From the NCBI GenBank assembly GCA_035236585.1, contig CP141137.1, positions 42,306,057-42,370,056 on the forward strand: 64,000 nucleotides of DNA. The letters are read 5' to 3'. The position numbers and the translations under genes were made by a program. The stretch's first letter is position 1. Every line of letters begins with the position of its first letter. Shown piece by piece: positions 1 to 12,055 of the stretch. This DNA comes from Warburgia ugandensis (Eukaryota; Streptophyta; Magnoliopsida; Canellales; Canellaceae). Under the pieces are notes generated by a model. That model was not told the DNA's origin. It did not search any database and worked only from the letters and a program-made list of their open reading frames with translations.

Positions 1-161
1 TCAATTGATCATTTGACTAGTAATTTTGATAATTTATGGTTGGATGGTCAATTTGAATTAATTTTTATATTTTCTCCAAAAATTTACTAAATTAATGAGT
101 TAGATGGTCTAATTAAATGCTAAACTAAGGGTTTTTTAGCCAAAATTAAACACTTAACACA
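1..161 (-). mobile_element. 3' LTR of copy A, start only
   Basis: On the minus strand a G-rich tract is followed at 161 by TGTGTTAAGTGTTTAATTTT. This matches the LTR starts of copies B (21003), C (57835) and E (18535), which read TGTGATRAGTG. Only the first 161 bases of the LTR lie in the window. Confidence 0.75.
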
Positions 162-170
162 CCCCCCAGC
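162..170 (-). promoter_or_regulatory. Polypurine tract of copy A
   Basis: The minus strand reads GCTGGGGGG directly before the LTR start TGTGTTAAG. It is the expected plus-strand DNA primer site of an LTR retrotransposon, and copies B and C have G-rich tracts in the same place. Confidence 0.7.
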
Positions 171-1905
171 TAGTATTTTGCTAGTACCAAGCAAAACATG
201 CAGAAAACTATTTTACACAAAACTGGTACAAGGTGCCACTTTCGTAGGTACTCATGATTGCAATTAGCACATGCAACAAGCCCTTTAACAGCCAGGTTAC
301 CCCTAGTGGACGAGTTAGGCCTCGTGAGGATTTGCAGTAAATATACGCACAAAATTCAATGAGGTCGAGTCCCTTATTTTATCTTAGAGAATCCTCATTC
401 ATTAGCAACTTTACTAATTTTTCACAACTTAATGAAGAGGATTTGACAATTTTACACACGATACATATATTAAAGACATTTTATTTGGCTATTTCCCAGA
501 GTGCATATGTGTGTATACAACCACATAAATCTTGATTTCTAACTAGATATGCTTACACTCCATTGGAAATATGCTTTGACCTCAAATCCTCACAAGTATA
601 CGCTCAGAAATAAAACTCTCAAATAAGGGGTTTTAACATATTTCTCTCATTATGTGATAGAATCCTATAAGCTAATGGTTCACATAATTCTTTTAAATGC
701 TCATTAGACAAAGGAAAGTGATCCCTAAGAGTGGATGTTAACACCAAGAATATTAGGGGTCTTTTACCTTAATTCTTTCTTTTTATCTCCTCTTTAAGGC
801 TATGTCCACCTAAGATCAATAGGTCTTTAACTAGGAAGAAATGTAGGCTTAGAACAAGTTTAGAAAAGAAAGGTATAAAGAATTCAAAGGTTCAAAATTG
901 AGTAGATGTCTTCAATGAATATTTGCTAGGACAACTTTTCTTTTGGGTTTGTACTTGAAGTGAATTTCTCTTTCAAATTTTGGTCTTTTTTATTTTTATT
1001 TTTATTCTTCTTGGAAGAAGGACAACTAAGTTTTCTCACCTTTTTGACTTTTTATTCCTGTTTTTGAATTTTTTCTACTCTACTCATTTTGAAGATGGGT
1101 AGTGGTTAGTTATTTTGGTTTATTCTTGGTTAAGGTGAATGGGGTTAAGAAAGAAAATGCTTAATAGCAGGTTCAAAAGGCTAACTAGTGGTATACTATA
1201 TTGGGTAGGCTTTATGTCTCTGGGCTAAGCAAGGATGGCCTATATCATTTCCTGGGCTTCCTAAAGCCTATCAGATTCAATAAAATTTTGAAATTATAGC
1301 TATTACTCCTATTTATTCTTAATGTCTAACCAAAACAACAATAATAGGATCACACTAATGTATGTACGCTGAAGAATTTATGGAATTACTTATAACTCTC
1401 TAAAAGAAGATCGTCTTAAACGCTCACTAGGTTATAGGTTTCTATTGATTTTCCTCAGGGTCTCTAAGTCATACCTCTATATTAGTCTTGGTTATATGCT
1501 ATGTGTAAATGGTTTTCTAGAATTAACTTTCATAAAATGCTTCCATACATGAATGATGTGCAAAACTAATCATATGCATTCCCATTAAGAGGTGAAAATA
1601 GTATATTTACTAAGTTCTGAACATCTAGTTCTCATCACAGTATGGGAACTCTACTGAAAAAGTTTTTTTTTTTTTATTTTCAAAATTTTTTTTAACTCAA
1701 GAAAATTCAAAATCTCTATGTGCATATACACCCCCCAACTTGAATGAAACATTGTCCCCAATGGTTGAAAACATGGGATTCTATATGAAAGTTGAGTGAT
1801 GTAGACTCTAAACCCTTAGGTTACCTCTTAATAAGCGCTAAGTTTAACGTCTTTAGCCAAACATATTGATGATTGTAATAATGATATGTTGCGTGGCTCC
1901 TAAAG
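171..1905 (-). mobile_element. Non-coding tail of copy A between pol and 3' LTR
   Basis: About 1.7 kb separates the end of integrase from the polypurine tract. Some Athila elements carry an env-like gene here, but no long reading frame survives. Blocks shared with copies B, C and E include a G-tract with a CATTGGGGACAATG inverted repeat (1731-1765 on the complement), a purine-rich tract (about 960-1090 as pyrimidines on the plus strand) and a block at about 240-350 just before the polypurine tract. Confidence 0.7.
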
Positions 1906-3278
1906 TGGTAATCTATGGTGGATCATGATACTCATGTGTCACTAAAATTGTCTCATCAATTTGAAGGTCAGGCAAATCTAGGAAAGGTTTTAACCGTTGA
2001 CCATTGACCTTTTGGATTTCTCCATCCTTTTCAATCTCGATGGCCCCATGAGGACAGATTGTGCATACTATATAAGGTATTTTTCCATCTTGATCTAATT
2101 TTTCCTAGGAATAGATGCAATCTAAAATTATACAGTAAGACTTTTTGACTTGGTGTAACTTAAAATATGTCTATCATGTACAGCCTTCATTCAGTCTTTG
2201 TACAATCATGCAGAATCATATGCATCTTTCCTCAATTCTTCCAACTCATTGAGTTGGAGTTTTCTATGGGTTCCAGCAGAATCCAAGTCAAAATTTAGCT
2301 TTTTGATAGCCTAATATGCCTTGTGCTCTAACTCTACTAGTAAGTGATAGATCTTTCCATAGACCAAGCGGTAGGGTGACATTCCTATAGGGGTTTTATA
2401 TGCTGTACGATAAGCACATAAAGGGTCAATAAGTCTCAGAGACCAATCTTTCCTATTTGGATTGACTGGCTTTTCTAGAATCCTCTTTATTTCCCTATTG
2501 GATACCTCTACTTGACCACTAGTCTGAGGGTGGTATGGGGTAGCTATACTATGGTTGAAACCATAATTTTTCATTTCATTCTCAAATTCTTTATTATAAA
2601 AGTGTTTCCCCCCATCACTTATTATGACTCTTGGAGTACCAAACCGTGCAAAAATATTTTCTTTTAAATTTTTTACCACAACCTTGTAGTCATTGATTTT
2701 GCAAGGTATAGCCTTCACCCACTTGGACACGTAGTCCACTCTCACTAGGATGCATAGGTTTCCAAAAGAATTAGAAAAAGTTCTCATAAAATCTATGCCC
2801 CAAACATCAAAAGGTTCTTTGACAAGAATTAGGTTTAAGGGCATCATATGTCTCTTTCCTAAACTTCCTAACGTTTGACACCTTACACATGCTTTGCAGT
2901 AAGCATATGCATCCTTAAATATGGTAGGCCAATAAAATTCACACAGCAAAATTTTTGCAGCTATTTTTCTAGAGTTGAAATGGTCCCCACATGCATGATT
3001 ATGACAAAAGGAGATGATTTCATTATGTTCACTATCTGGTATGCATCTCCTAATTACTTGGTTAAGACAGTACTTGAATAAGTATGGGTCATCCCAAGTA
3101 AAATATCTAACCTTAGTAAAAATCTCTTTTTATCTTGTTTAGTCCAATGATCAGGCATTTGTCCTGTAAAAAGATAATTAACAATATGTCCATACCAAGG
3201 TAACTGGGAAACATGCAATAACTGTTCATGTGGGAATGACTCAGTTATATCCCCTTGATCGTTAGTGTGCTCTACCAC
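1906..3278 (-). pseudogene. Copy A integrase remnant
   Basis: The best open part (2949-2311, 212 codons) covers the end of the HHCC zinc finger (CKACVRC) and the DDE core: WGIDFM holds the first Asp, ISDGG the second and a Glu follows PQTSGQ. The His part of the zinc finger (NHACGDHF) is encoded upstream at about 2985-3010. The 3278-3054 segment is the RNase H-integrase connection. Below 2311 the C-terminal domain is recognisable (ELRKDAYD) but full of stops; the frame fades near 1906. All three catalytic residues survive, yet several frameshifts separate the parts, so this is a pseudogene. It is the best preserved integrase in the window. Confidence 0.9.
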
Positions 3279-3680
3279 TAATCTGGATAAGTGATTTGCT
3301 ATTACATTTTCTGAACCCTTCTTATCCCTAATTTCTAAGTCAAACTCTTGTAGCAGTAGTATCCAATGATCAACCTAGGCTTTGCATCCTTTTTAGAAGG
3401 GAAGTACTTTAAGATCGGGTGATTCGAGTATACTATAACTTTAGACCCTGACAAGTAAGATCTAAACTTATCCAAAGAAAACACTATAGCTAACAACTCT
3501 TTCTTCGTAGTGGAATAGTTGAGTTGCACCTCATCTAGTGTTTTACTAGTGTAATATATCACATGGAGAGGTTTATCAATACGCTACCCCAAAATAGCAC
3601 CATTGGCATAATCCAACGTGTCACACATTATTTCAAATGGTGCGTTCCAATTTGGTGGTCAAATAATAGGTGCAAAAGTC
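3279..3680 (-). pseudogene. Copy A RNase H remnant
   Basis: The 3562-3335 segment encodes [20 protein letters not shown] and a downstream KKDAKPRLI stretch, both typical of the RNase H that follows RT in Ty3/gypsy pol. The usual Asp in the VFTDH-type motif reads VYSNH here (Asp to Asn), so the enzyme would lack a metal-binding residue. Stops and a frameshift separate it from the RT above and the integrase below. Confidence 0.85.
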
Positions 3681-4528
3681 AATTTAGCCTTAAGTGACTC
3701 AAATGCTTTCTTACAGTCCTCATCAAAATAAAAGTGGCCTCCTTTGTAAGTAAATTACATAGGGGTTGGGCAATTTTGCTAAAATATTTGATGAATCGTT
3801 TGTAAAAGCCAGCATGTCCTAAAAAGGAGCGAATTTCTTTTACCATCCTTGGTGGAGGAAGGTTGGTTATTAAATCCACTTTTTCCTTATCGGCTTCTAT
3901 CCTATTGGGTGATATTATGTGGCCTAATACTATCCCACTCCGTACCATAAAATGACACTTTTCCCAATTTTAGACAAGATTCTTCTCCTAACACCTTGCA
4001 AGGACTAACATCAAGTGGTGCAGGCACTCATCAAATGATGATCCAAATACTGAGAAATCATCCATAAATACCTCAAGGAATCTTTCTACCATGTCTGAGA
4101 AAATGCTCTACATACACCTTTGAAATTTAGCTGAAGCGTTACAAAGCCCAAAAGGCATACTTTTGTAGGTGAAGGTTCCAAAAGGGCACATGAAGGTGGT
4201 CTTCTCCTGATCCTCTGGTGCTATAGGAATTTGGTTGTAGCCGAAATATCCATCCAGAAAATAGTAATAGCTTTGTCCGACTAACTACTCTTGCATTTGG
4301 TCAATGAAAGGTTGATGAAAATGATCTTTCCTCGTGACCGTGTTCGACTTTTGATTGTCAATACAAACTCTCTACCTAGTGGTCATGCAGGTGGACACTA
4401 GCTTGTTATCCTCAATTTTGACTAGCGTGACCCTAGATTTCTTAGGTACAACCTGAAGGGGGCTGACCCAAGTACTATCAGAGATAAGGTATATGACGCC
4501 AACATATAAGAACTTTAGGACTTCATCT
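3679..4528 (-). pseudogene. Copy A reverse transcriptase remnant
   Basis: Conserved RT blocks can be followed on the minus strand. YYFLDGYFGYNQ (about 4260-4225) carries the first catalytic Asp, the MPFGLCNA block lies near 4150, FMDDFSVFG (MDD codons at 4065-4057) is the YxDD box, and the GHIISPNRIEADKEKV and RSFLGHAGFYKRFIKYFSKIA blocks lie in the open segment 3948-3679. All three catalytic aspartates remain, but in-frame stops (for example within the QMLERL-like block near 4290) and frameshifts break the gene. Confidence 0.9.
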
Positions 4529-5339
4529 CTAACCACGTCCTTCATGTGGGGGGTTCAATTTCCTTTGAGTATTCCTAGAAGGTTTTGCATCTTCTTCTAT
4601 ATGTATCCTATTCATGCATATGGCTAGACTTATCCCTTTTATGTTTGCTATTGTCCACCCTAGAGCAGTTTTATGTTCCTTAAGAACATCTAAAAGTTTA
4701 CCCTCCTGTTCTTTATCTATGTCCGATGCTATTATTACATGTAAGGTTTCATCTGGGCCTAGGTATGAATATTTCAAGGTATCTGGTAAGGGTTTTAGGT
4801 CCAAAGACGGTGGTTACTCTTTTGAGGGTATGGGGATAGATTTAGATAGTGGGAGTGGTTCCACATAAGGACCATGGTTACTCTATATCAAATTCTCCAT
4901 TAAAGTGCATCAGACAAGCCTCTAGTGGGTTCGAGATGGACAATGGTGAATGAATCTCATTAATTAGACTCTCTATCAAGTTGACATCACAGGGATCATC
5001 GAGGTCTAAATGTCATTGATTGCATTAAAAACATTAAGCTTAACCTTCATATTTCCGAATGAGAGTTTCATTACAGCATTCCTACAGTTAATATTGGTGT
5101 TGGATGTTGCCAAGAATGGACGTCTAAGGATGATTGAGATTTAACTACCAGGATCAGATACAGGTTGAGTGTCTAGCACAATGAAATCAACATGGTAATA
5201 AAACTTATCCACCTATATGAAGACATCTTCAACCAAACCATGAGGTATCTTGATGGATCTATCAGCTAATTGCAGTGTGGTAGTGGTTGGTTTTAACTAT
5301 CTGAGTTTTAGTTGCTCATAGATAGAGTGTTGTAACAAG
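4529..5339 (-). pseudogene. Copy A protease-RT linker
   Basis: The open stretch 4804-4529 reads LKPLPDTLKYSYLGPDETLH, then GWTIANIKGIS, then CMNRIHIEEDAKPS. This is the conserved linker just upstream of RT in Athila and related plant gypsy elements. The 5339-4805 part continues from protease with stops. The same linker is found in copies B and C; in C it is split by element D. Confidence 0.8.
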
Positions 5340-5672
5340 TTACACACTAGCCCCTAAGTCAAGAAGTGCCTTATCTATGACATGATCTTCTATAATGCAA
5401 GAGATTGTAGGACATCCTGGTGGGGTCTTGTGTTGAATCAAAGAGCTCACCTGTTCGGCGAGGAAGGCTTTCTTGTGCACAATAAGCTTTCGCTTTGTTG
5501 TGTAGAGCTCTTTTAAGAATTTGGCATAGGCAGGGATGTCTTTAATTGCATTTTGCAATGGTATATTGATTTGTATATGTTTAAATACCTCCATTACTTC
5601 ATTGAAGTTTGATCCCTTCCTAGCTTTATTCAGTAATTGGGGAAAAGGGGCTTTATCATAGGGTGCCTCCAT
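5340..5672 (-). pseudogene. Copy A aspartic protease remnant
   Basis: The open frame 5672-5340 (110 codons) covers the end of gag, the segment FLKELYTTKRKLIVHKKAFL and the start of the protease, ending in ALLDLGASV with the catalytic DxGAS-type motif at about 5360-5345. The frame closes soon after. The motif is intact here, changed to DFGDN in copy B and DFGAS in copy C. Confidence 0.85.
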
Positions 5673-6880
5673 TGTAGGTTCTACAGGGTTGTTTTGTCTT
5701 GTCTATTTTTCTTGTATTTTTGTTGCCTCTTTTTCCTATACAGTTTCCTTAGCTTGCCCTTTGTCGTTATCAATTTGACAACCGCTCCTAAGAGTGATTA
5801 TGGACTTGGCATGCCATGAGGGTTAAGGTTTTGAGAACTTGACCCTATCTCAAATTGACCCTTAGGGTTAGGGATGGGTTGACTAGGAAATTGACCCTTT
5901 CCTCTATTAGGTAATTTAGTAGACAATTGGCTTACTTACATCTCTAGCTTGGCTATGGCTTGAGAGTTGACATTGGTTGACTGTCTACTCTCATTTTGCA
6001 GCTGGTATAAGGCCTTTTTAGTGTAATCATTACCTTTTACAATTTGTTTCAGCATGGCATGGATGTTTTCCTCTGAATATGGTTTCTTTTGTTGTAGAGG
6101 TTGTCGAAAGCCAGGTGGCTGATGGGGAACTATAGTTCTAAGAGGAAGGTTTTGGACAAGGGGATTTATAGATTGTCCCCCTTAGTGGTTATTCTTTGAC
6201 CATGACAAATTAGGATGCTTAGCCCATCGAGGGTTGTAGGTCTCAGAATATGGGTTGTCGTTAGGTTGGCGACATGCATTCAATGCATTTGCTTGGTCTA
6301 CAAGATATTTAGGAAATACTTTATTAGATGGACAAGTAGAGGTTAAATGGGTTGGACTAGAACAAGTAGTGTATACCTCTTATGAAGGTTTTTGGGATAA
6401 TGTAGCAACCATGAAAGATTGAAACATAGTTTCAAGCTTATCCATTCTTCCACCTTATTTTTCAGCGAAAGAGTCGAGCTTATAGGATAGATCAGTATGC
6501 ACTCCTATCTCATAGATACCTCCTTTCTTAGTGGGCTGGTTAGTTCTTTCTCTCCTATTTGAATAATCCCATTGCTGAGAATTATCGGCTATAGTTTGAA
6601 AGAATTCCTATGCCTTACTTTCATCTTATAACATTAGGGTCCCTCCACTCGCTCCATCTATCATTTGCCTATTTTGAGGGGTCAATGTCGCATAGAAGTA
6701 TTGAACTTGCTGCTATTTCTCAAATCCATGGTGAGGGCATTTTTGCACCAGTTCATTCCATCGGTCCCAACATTCGTAATATTGTTCATCAACCCCTTGT
6801 TGGGAATTTATAATTTCAAGACACAAGGCCTTAGTTTTGTGAATATGGAAGAACTTGTTCAAAAACATTTTAGACCTTAA
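5673..6880 (-). pseudogene. Copy A gag, C-terminal part
   Basis: Read on the minus strand, this holds the gag segment around HGFEKQQQVQYFY, DNSQQWDYSNRRE, a decayed zinc knuckle (CSSPTHLTSTC, first Cys of CCHC changed), a HPNLSWSKNN block (about 6225-6190) and the proline-rich part before protease. These blocks match copies B and C. The N-terminal core with LFPFSLKDKAKSWLNS, seen in B and C, is missing because the similarity ends at about 6880. Confidence 0.85.
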
Positions 6881-8065
6881 CTAAACAATAAAATAGAAAA
6901 AGAACAATAAAAGAAACAATAAAACCTTAACTAAACTAAAACTAGAAAAAATTAAGAAAAATCTAATGCCCTAGCTTAAGTACTATCCAATTTCCCACTT
7001 CAGGTATCCCAAACTTTGATCAAGGTTCATCACTATTTTCAACATCTCCTGGATTAATGATCTGATGGATGAATTTGTCAGATTCATCAAATTGTTAGAG
7101 ATCTAATCTAATTAAGGAATTTAACATTTAAGGGCTTAGATCTATTTTTAGAACCCAAATTGAAGGTCAGGAACAATAATTACATTGGAAACTATCCTAA
7201 AAATATGTTGTAAAATTTAATTGAAATTCTGAATTAAAATAGAAAAGAATTAAGTGTTTTTCCATGGTCAAACCAAAAACCCTTGATTTGGTTATCACTA
7301 CAGAATAACACAGAAGGTGAATAACGCAAAACGGAATAACATAAAACACAAATAGTAATAGTAACAAGGCAGAACATGTAAATTGAATTATTCTTTCAAG
7401 GGCATGACTGGAATCTAATTCGAAACTTCCCAAAAACTCCTGTAAATAGGAAAATCCACTGGAGAAGATGGTTGGAGATCGTGGGGTGCTTGGAAGGTGC
7501 AATCTTGGCTAGATGTCGCTTGGTATGGTGGTGCTTGAGTAGGTATAAGGAGGCACCTTTTCTCTCCTCTATATATGTCATAGGACTATTAATCATTGCT
7601 AGCTAAGGAAACTTGTTGACTTGGCTTTTCCATTAAGAGAAATTATCTATCTATAAGTGGTAACTTGAAAATAGGGAACAAGTTTTCCTTAAGAGTAAAG
7701 CTAGCTTTATTTCCTTTTTCTAAGACCAAACCATGGCATGAAAATAGCAAAGGAGAAGGGCGTATCATCTCCTATTGCACAAATCGGAAGAAAATGTGAC
7801 AAAAAAAATGAAACCCTTCAATGAGTATTTGATTTTGCTGTTTTCTTTGGTTTCTTGCTTTGAAGAAAAGGAAAAAAGGGAAGATAGGGGGATTGAGTTT
7901 TGATCTTAATTTATAGGAAATGGAAGCTATTCTTTTCCTTTTTGAACCATAAGCTTCAAGACCAAAAATCAACACTAAAAATTAGTTGAACTTGACCATC
8001 ACTTGTCCTTAGAATGACCTATACATGTATATGGTTTTGATCATTGATAGAAATGCCCGAGTAAT
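6881..8065 (-). other. Unassigned segment, possibly an LTR on the minus strand
   Basis: No coding similarity was recognised. The segment interrupts copy A gag. On the minus strand there is a TATA-like ACATATATAG near 7578 followed by a pyrimidine-rich, leader-like stretch, which fits an LTR or a promoter region. No LTR ends or target duplication could be fixed. It could also be older unique sequence. Confidence 0.3.
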
Positions 8066-8749
8066 TGTTACTATTTTTAATGAAAATTGAACATTCTATA
8101 GGATATAAATTGAGTTAAATGTTTTACCTTATTTAAAATAGTAAACGAAGGAATTTGTGAGGAAACTTGGTACCATTAGATTCTACTCAAAAAATGGAAT
8201 CCAACTCCTCAAAGAATGCCGAAAATGGAGTTCGTATGAAGAAGTTACGGTCGTTTAAAGATTAGGGGTATTTTTGAAATTTAAATAGAAAAACGAAAAA
8301 AGACGAAAAATGCAGGGGCCATTTTGATAACAGCACCCCCTATCGTCTTCCACCTCCAGACTTCTCCAGAAAACCCTCTTTCATGATTTTTCTAGAGAGA
8401 TCTGCCACCGCCATTGGCAGCACCATCATAGCAGGGCTATAAAAAGCCCCATTTCCCCCCTCTCCAAAATGTGATTTTTCGGTCGTTTGGAGACTGGGGT
8501 TTCTGGCAAAATCAGAAATCTGTCTCAACCTAGCTCCCCTGAGTTCTTCTAGCAACGGCCAGGCCCAACTCAGGCTGGCCATCCCATTCCCGTCTCCCCA
8601 TTTCCCCTCCCTTCTCTTTTCCAATTTTGACGTTGGGGTTTTTCTGCTTCAAGAATTCCGGCAACATAAGGGTTCAGGCAGGCGAGAGGAGCATGATCTC
8701 TGGCTACTCAGGTAAGCCATTTTTCCTTCCCTCCTCTTCCCTTCTACTT

Positions 8750-9135
8750 CCCAAGGTCAAAACCAGGCCGGACCTCGCGTTTTATGGCCGAAAATTGTAG
8801 AACCTAGGACCGGACCAATGAAGGAGACGATCCTACGCGTGGTGCGTGATGCACACCCGACTGAGCCCGTGGATAGACCCCAGCACGCCACTGTGCACAG
8901 AGGCACGCAACTATGTATGTGTGTGGCCTCGGTGCATCTCAGGCACAGCCCTGGTTCGACTGGGATGCATGGGCAGCCCAGGAGCCAAGGCACATTTCGC
9001 CTACGCCAAGGTATGTTCGCGCCATGTCATCCAAGATGCCCGTCATAGCACGTCGCTTGGGCATGCATGTGCACGTGCAAAATGAGGTCCCTGGCATGGC
9101 CTTTGGGCATGCACGCACGTGAGGTGGTCGCGGTT
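8750..9135 (+). other. CpG-rich tract inside family 3 LTR
   Basis: Base composition shifts to GC- and CpG-rich with repeated GCATG, CGTG and GGCCTGG-like words. Open frames on both strands here are a by-product of low AT and are not genes. The same position of the solo LTR at 42214-44827 is also CpG-rich (about 43860-44180), so it is a family feature, probably within the transcribed part downstream of the TATA box. Confidence 0.5.
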
Positions 9136-10360
9136 CAACCAGGATGCATGGGTGTCCTGGGAACTGGGACATGCTGACCCAATGAGACTTTAAAGTTAGG
9201 ATTAGAGGATAATTTACAGAGTTAGCCATGGAATAGTAGATCCACATTATAGGATCCAGCCTGACAATGAATTAGGCAAGACCATGGACCCTAAAGGCAG
9301 ATCTAGCAATCTAATGTCTAAAATAGATTGAAATTGATAAGGACTCCTTGTATCCATTCATACCCAGGAGTTTATAAACGAGACCTAGGGACGGGTTAAG
9401 TGATAAAGGACGCAACTCCAGGAGACTTTGAGGTAGGTGCTCTATCGCTACTAGACTTTTTAAAAAGAACCTATGATTGTTTTGAGAACGCATGTTTTAA
9501 GTTTAAGTTATATGACTTGTTTAGCATGACTTAATCTTATAAACGAATTCAGCATGCATATGACAAATACATTATGCATAGATATGTTTTGCAAACAATT
9601 GCATATATTGCATGATTTGTGAGCATTGAGTTCTTGAAAAATTGCATGTCCTTGAGGGTTACCAAAAGACGCTGGAGTGCCCAAAAGACGCTGGGTAGGC
9701 AGTTGTGAGGGACCCAAAGAGGACAGGTTTTGAAAAATACGTTGCACATATATTGCCAAGACATGTGCTACATGCATAGATTGCATGATAAGTGTGGCCT
9801 TGGCCGATGAGGGCGAGCCAGAGAGAGCTGACAGGCTTCTAGGCTGGTTGGCTTCTAGGCTGTCAGGCTTCTAGGCAGGGTTATGACTTTGAATGCGATA
9901 CTAGCATGAGCAGATTTTATGCGTTGCATGCATGTTTTGCATCCGATTTCATAATTGCATGATTTACGACGAAGATGTGTCATATGTCCCATGGAGGCAT
10001 ATGACCGAGTGTCCTCAGGTACCCGGGGACCACACGGCGGCGAGGTCGTGGGCATAGTTTGGGCCCTATGGTTTCGTGGATTTACTTGCATTGCATATGG
10101 CATGACATGAGGTTGGTCGACCATACCATACCAGATATCCATGAGTTGGATTCAGTTGAGCATCTTATGCATATCATTATGTTTATGATATATACTTTCG
10201 ACTTGGATTATGCTATTTCCTTAAGTCATCAGTATTCTGATTCGATAGCGGTTTTTAATATCGATATTGAACATGATTGTTCGAACATGCACATGTTTTT
10301 AAAGAGCATATGATTTTAAACATAGCATGCATTGTAAAACTAGTAGTGATAGACTCCTAC

Positions 10361-10379
10361 TGAGTATAGTATATACTCA
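10361..10379 (+). repeat. Family 3 LTR hairpin
   Basis: TGAGTATA, GTA, TATACTCA: a perfect 8-bp inverted repeat about 390 bases before the LTR end. The solo LTR has the same element at 42598-42616. Confidence 0.75.
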
Positions 10380-10768
10380 CCCTATCCTTAACATTTTTCA
10401 GGATAGTTCCATCCACGAGTAAAGGACACCTATGTTAGTACTACAAGTAAGTAAATCAAAAGGAAACAATCATACATGTAGGTAAACACTCTACCCTTTG
10501 GACATGTATTTGTATTTATTTACAATTGGGCTGTGTGCTGTGACTGGATACACCTGGGGAAAAACATTTATGATTTTTGATGTTTTTCAAAAACTACTTT
10601 GATTGTTGTGAAAGCAAATGACACTTAGGGTTTTCAAAATGAGTTTAAAACCAAAGATTTTCTGTTGCATTGCATGGTTTTTATAAAATGGTTCTCAAAT
10701 AGGGATGCATCCCGCCTTAAGAATTAGATATTGTTTTAAAAATGCATGAGAAAACCTGGGTCGTCATA

Positions 10769-11756
10769 AGTAGGCCCTATGAGTACTTCTGCATGCGAAT
10801 GTTTTCAACACATCCAAACAACTTCTCCTTGATATAGCGATTGAAGTTCTATAATTTCAATGCATGAATTTTTATTTTTATTTTGGATGGAAAATTATGG
10901 GATAGATTGGTAGAATAAACAATGAAATTCCACACATCTTATTTCAAAGAAAAAAAAAATGGATTTCAAAGATCTAGGTTAGCTCAAAAAACTGAAATCA
11001 AAATTTAAAGGTACAACCCATCAAAAGAAGCAAGAATAGCCATTTGGTGGATGAGTAAAGAGACACAAATGGATGGAATAATTCACAAGCCTTGCAGTAT
11101 AGTTGTGAACCAAATCTATGATAAAAATGAGTAGAAATCATAATATAATGGAAATCAGGAGTAAAAATCAAAATAGATTGGAACTCTGAATAGAAGAAAT
11201 TTTTTCTAAAACTGAGAGAATGGAAATCAAATGGTCGTATCATCAACAATTTTTGTTAGGTCCTTATGGCTCAGTGTTTTAAACTCATAGTGAGCAAGAA
11301 GACTCATTTTTATGATTTCCCTCCTATATAAAGGAGAAGACATTTTAGTGAGGGTAGCTACTTTCTCTAGGGTAAGTCAAACCTATTTTATAGGGGGTGT
11401 TAGTCATCTTTTGATGATGGTCATTTATGTCATTTACCTTCCAAAAAATGTGACAATGTTGTTAGTAGCAATCATTTTTGTGAAAACACACACAAAATAA
11501 TCAAAACCATTGCCAATCATGACTTAGGGTTTGGTGATGTCGTCTTTTTGAAACAAAAGATAGTTTGAAAAAAACATAAAAGATAGTTGGAGAAATGGAA
11601 TAAAAATGAGCTAAAGGCTGGGGGTGTTTTTCTTTTCTAAATATGTTTTCCTTTTTAGTGTTTAGGGGGAGATTAATGTGGGCCATTCAATTTCTAAGCC
11701 TCTTAATTTGAATTTAAAGGTATTGCAAGTTTCCCATGATGGTGGACCTACTTATA
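10769..11756. other. Unassigned AT-rich segment with promoter-like motif
   Basis: No coding similarity was recognised. A TATA motif lies in CTCCTATATAAAGGAG at 11321-11336. Near 11665 the sequence GTTTAGGGGGAGATT is followed by TGTGGGCC, which could be a polypurine tract and LTR start, but nothing else supports this. The segment ends where integrase sequence of copy E begins. Confidence 0.3.
11321..11336 (+). promoter_or_regulatory. TATA-like box within an inverted repeat
   Basis: CTCCTATATAAAGGAG: a TATATAAA core flanked by CTCCT and AGGAG arms, in an unassigned LTR-like segment. Transcription from it is not shown. Confidence 0.45.
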
Positions 11757-12055
11757 TTAGGCCATTAAAAAGCTCAAATGTGACCTATCTACTATTGGAA
11801 TTGATAGAAAACTCAAACTTAATGAGTTGGATGAGCTTAGGAAAGATGCATATGAGTTAGCCAAGATATATAAAGACCTCATGAAAAGCAATAATGATAG
11901 ACACATTCTATGAAAGTCCTTCACCCTCGAACAAAAGGTCCTTTTGTGAAACTCTAGGTTGCATATACACTTAAGAGAACTCAGATCTCGATGTACTGGA
12001 CCCTATAGGGGCCGTCATGATAGAAAAGGATGGAGACATTTCCAAAGTAAATTTG
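11757..12055 (+). pseudogene. Copy E integrase, C-terminal remnant
   Basis: Aligns with copy C from about 55735. The readable part is [20 protein letters not shown] followed by NDRHIL, a conserved block of the integrase C-terminal region in this family, then a degenerate GPY-like stretch and AVMIEKDG-type residues. Stops interrupt it. The match ends at about 12055 inside the VNGQRLK-type block, where the Tekay-like LTR begins. Confidence 0.75.

Larger units (their letters stand above)
1..6880 (-). mobile_element. Athila-like Ty3/gypsy retrotransposon copy A, 3' two thirds
   Basis: Reading the minus strand from 6880 down to 1, the order is C-terminal gag, protease, a linker, reverse transcriptase, RNase H, integrase, a long non-coding tail, a polypurine tract and the first 161 bases of the 3' LTR, which runs out of the window. 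This is the Ty3/gypsy gene order. Athila assignment rests on the protease-RT linker type, the long tail after integrase and the similarity to copy B, whose primer site matches tRNA-Asp. All reading frames are broken. The N-terminal half of gag and the 5' LTR are not found; gag stops abruptly near 6880 where unrelated sequence begins. Confidence 0.9.
8066..10768 (+). mobile_element. Tekay-like LTR, family 3, plus orientation
   Basis: Much of this segment matches the reverse complement of the solo LTR at 42214-44827: the block AATCCAACTCC...GAAGAAGTTACGG near 8200-8250, the CpG-rich part, the TGAGTATAGTATATACTCA hairpin and the end AAAACCTGGGTCGTCATA. The right end at about 10768 is supported by this alignment; the left end near 8066 (TGTTACTATTTT) is a guess. 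A TATA box lies in GGCTATAAAAAGCC near 8436-8450. No gag or pol is attached, and a clear target duplication was not seen, so it is a solo or orphan LTR. Confidence 0.65.

Noticed and set aside
171..1905. Env-like gene expected in some Athila elements
   Set aside because: No long frame, signal peptide or membrane segment is recognisable in the tail of any of the four copies.
8757..9247. Overlapping frames of 69-102 codons on both strands
   Set aside because: CpG-rich part of a family 3 LTR; no domain and no support from the second copy.
8061..10774. Target duplication of the family 3 plus LTR
   Set aside because: Flanking sequences GTAAT and AGTAG/GTAGG do not match well enough, and the left end is uncertain.
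11660..11690. Polypurine tract and LTR start of a Copia element (AGGGGGAGATT then TGTGGGCC)
   Set aside because: No matching LTR partner, primer site or coding sequence was found.
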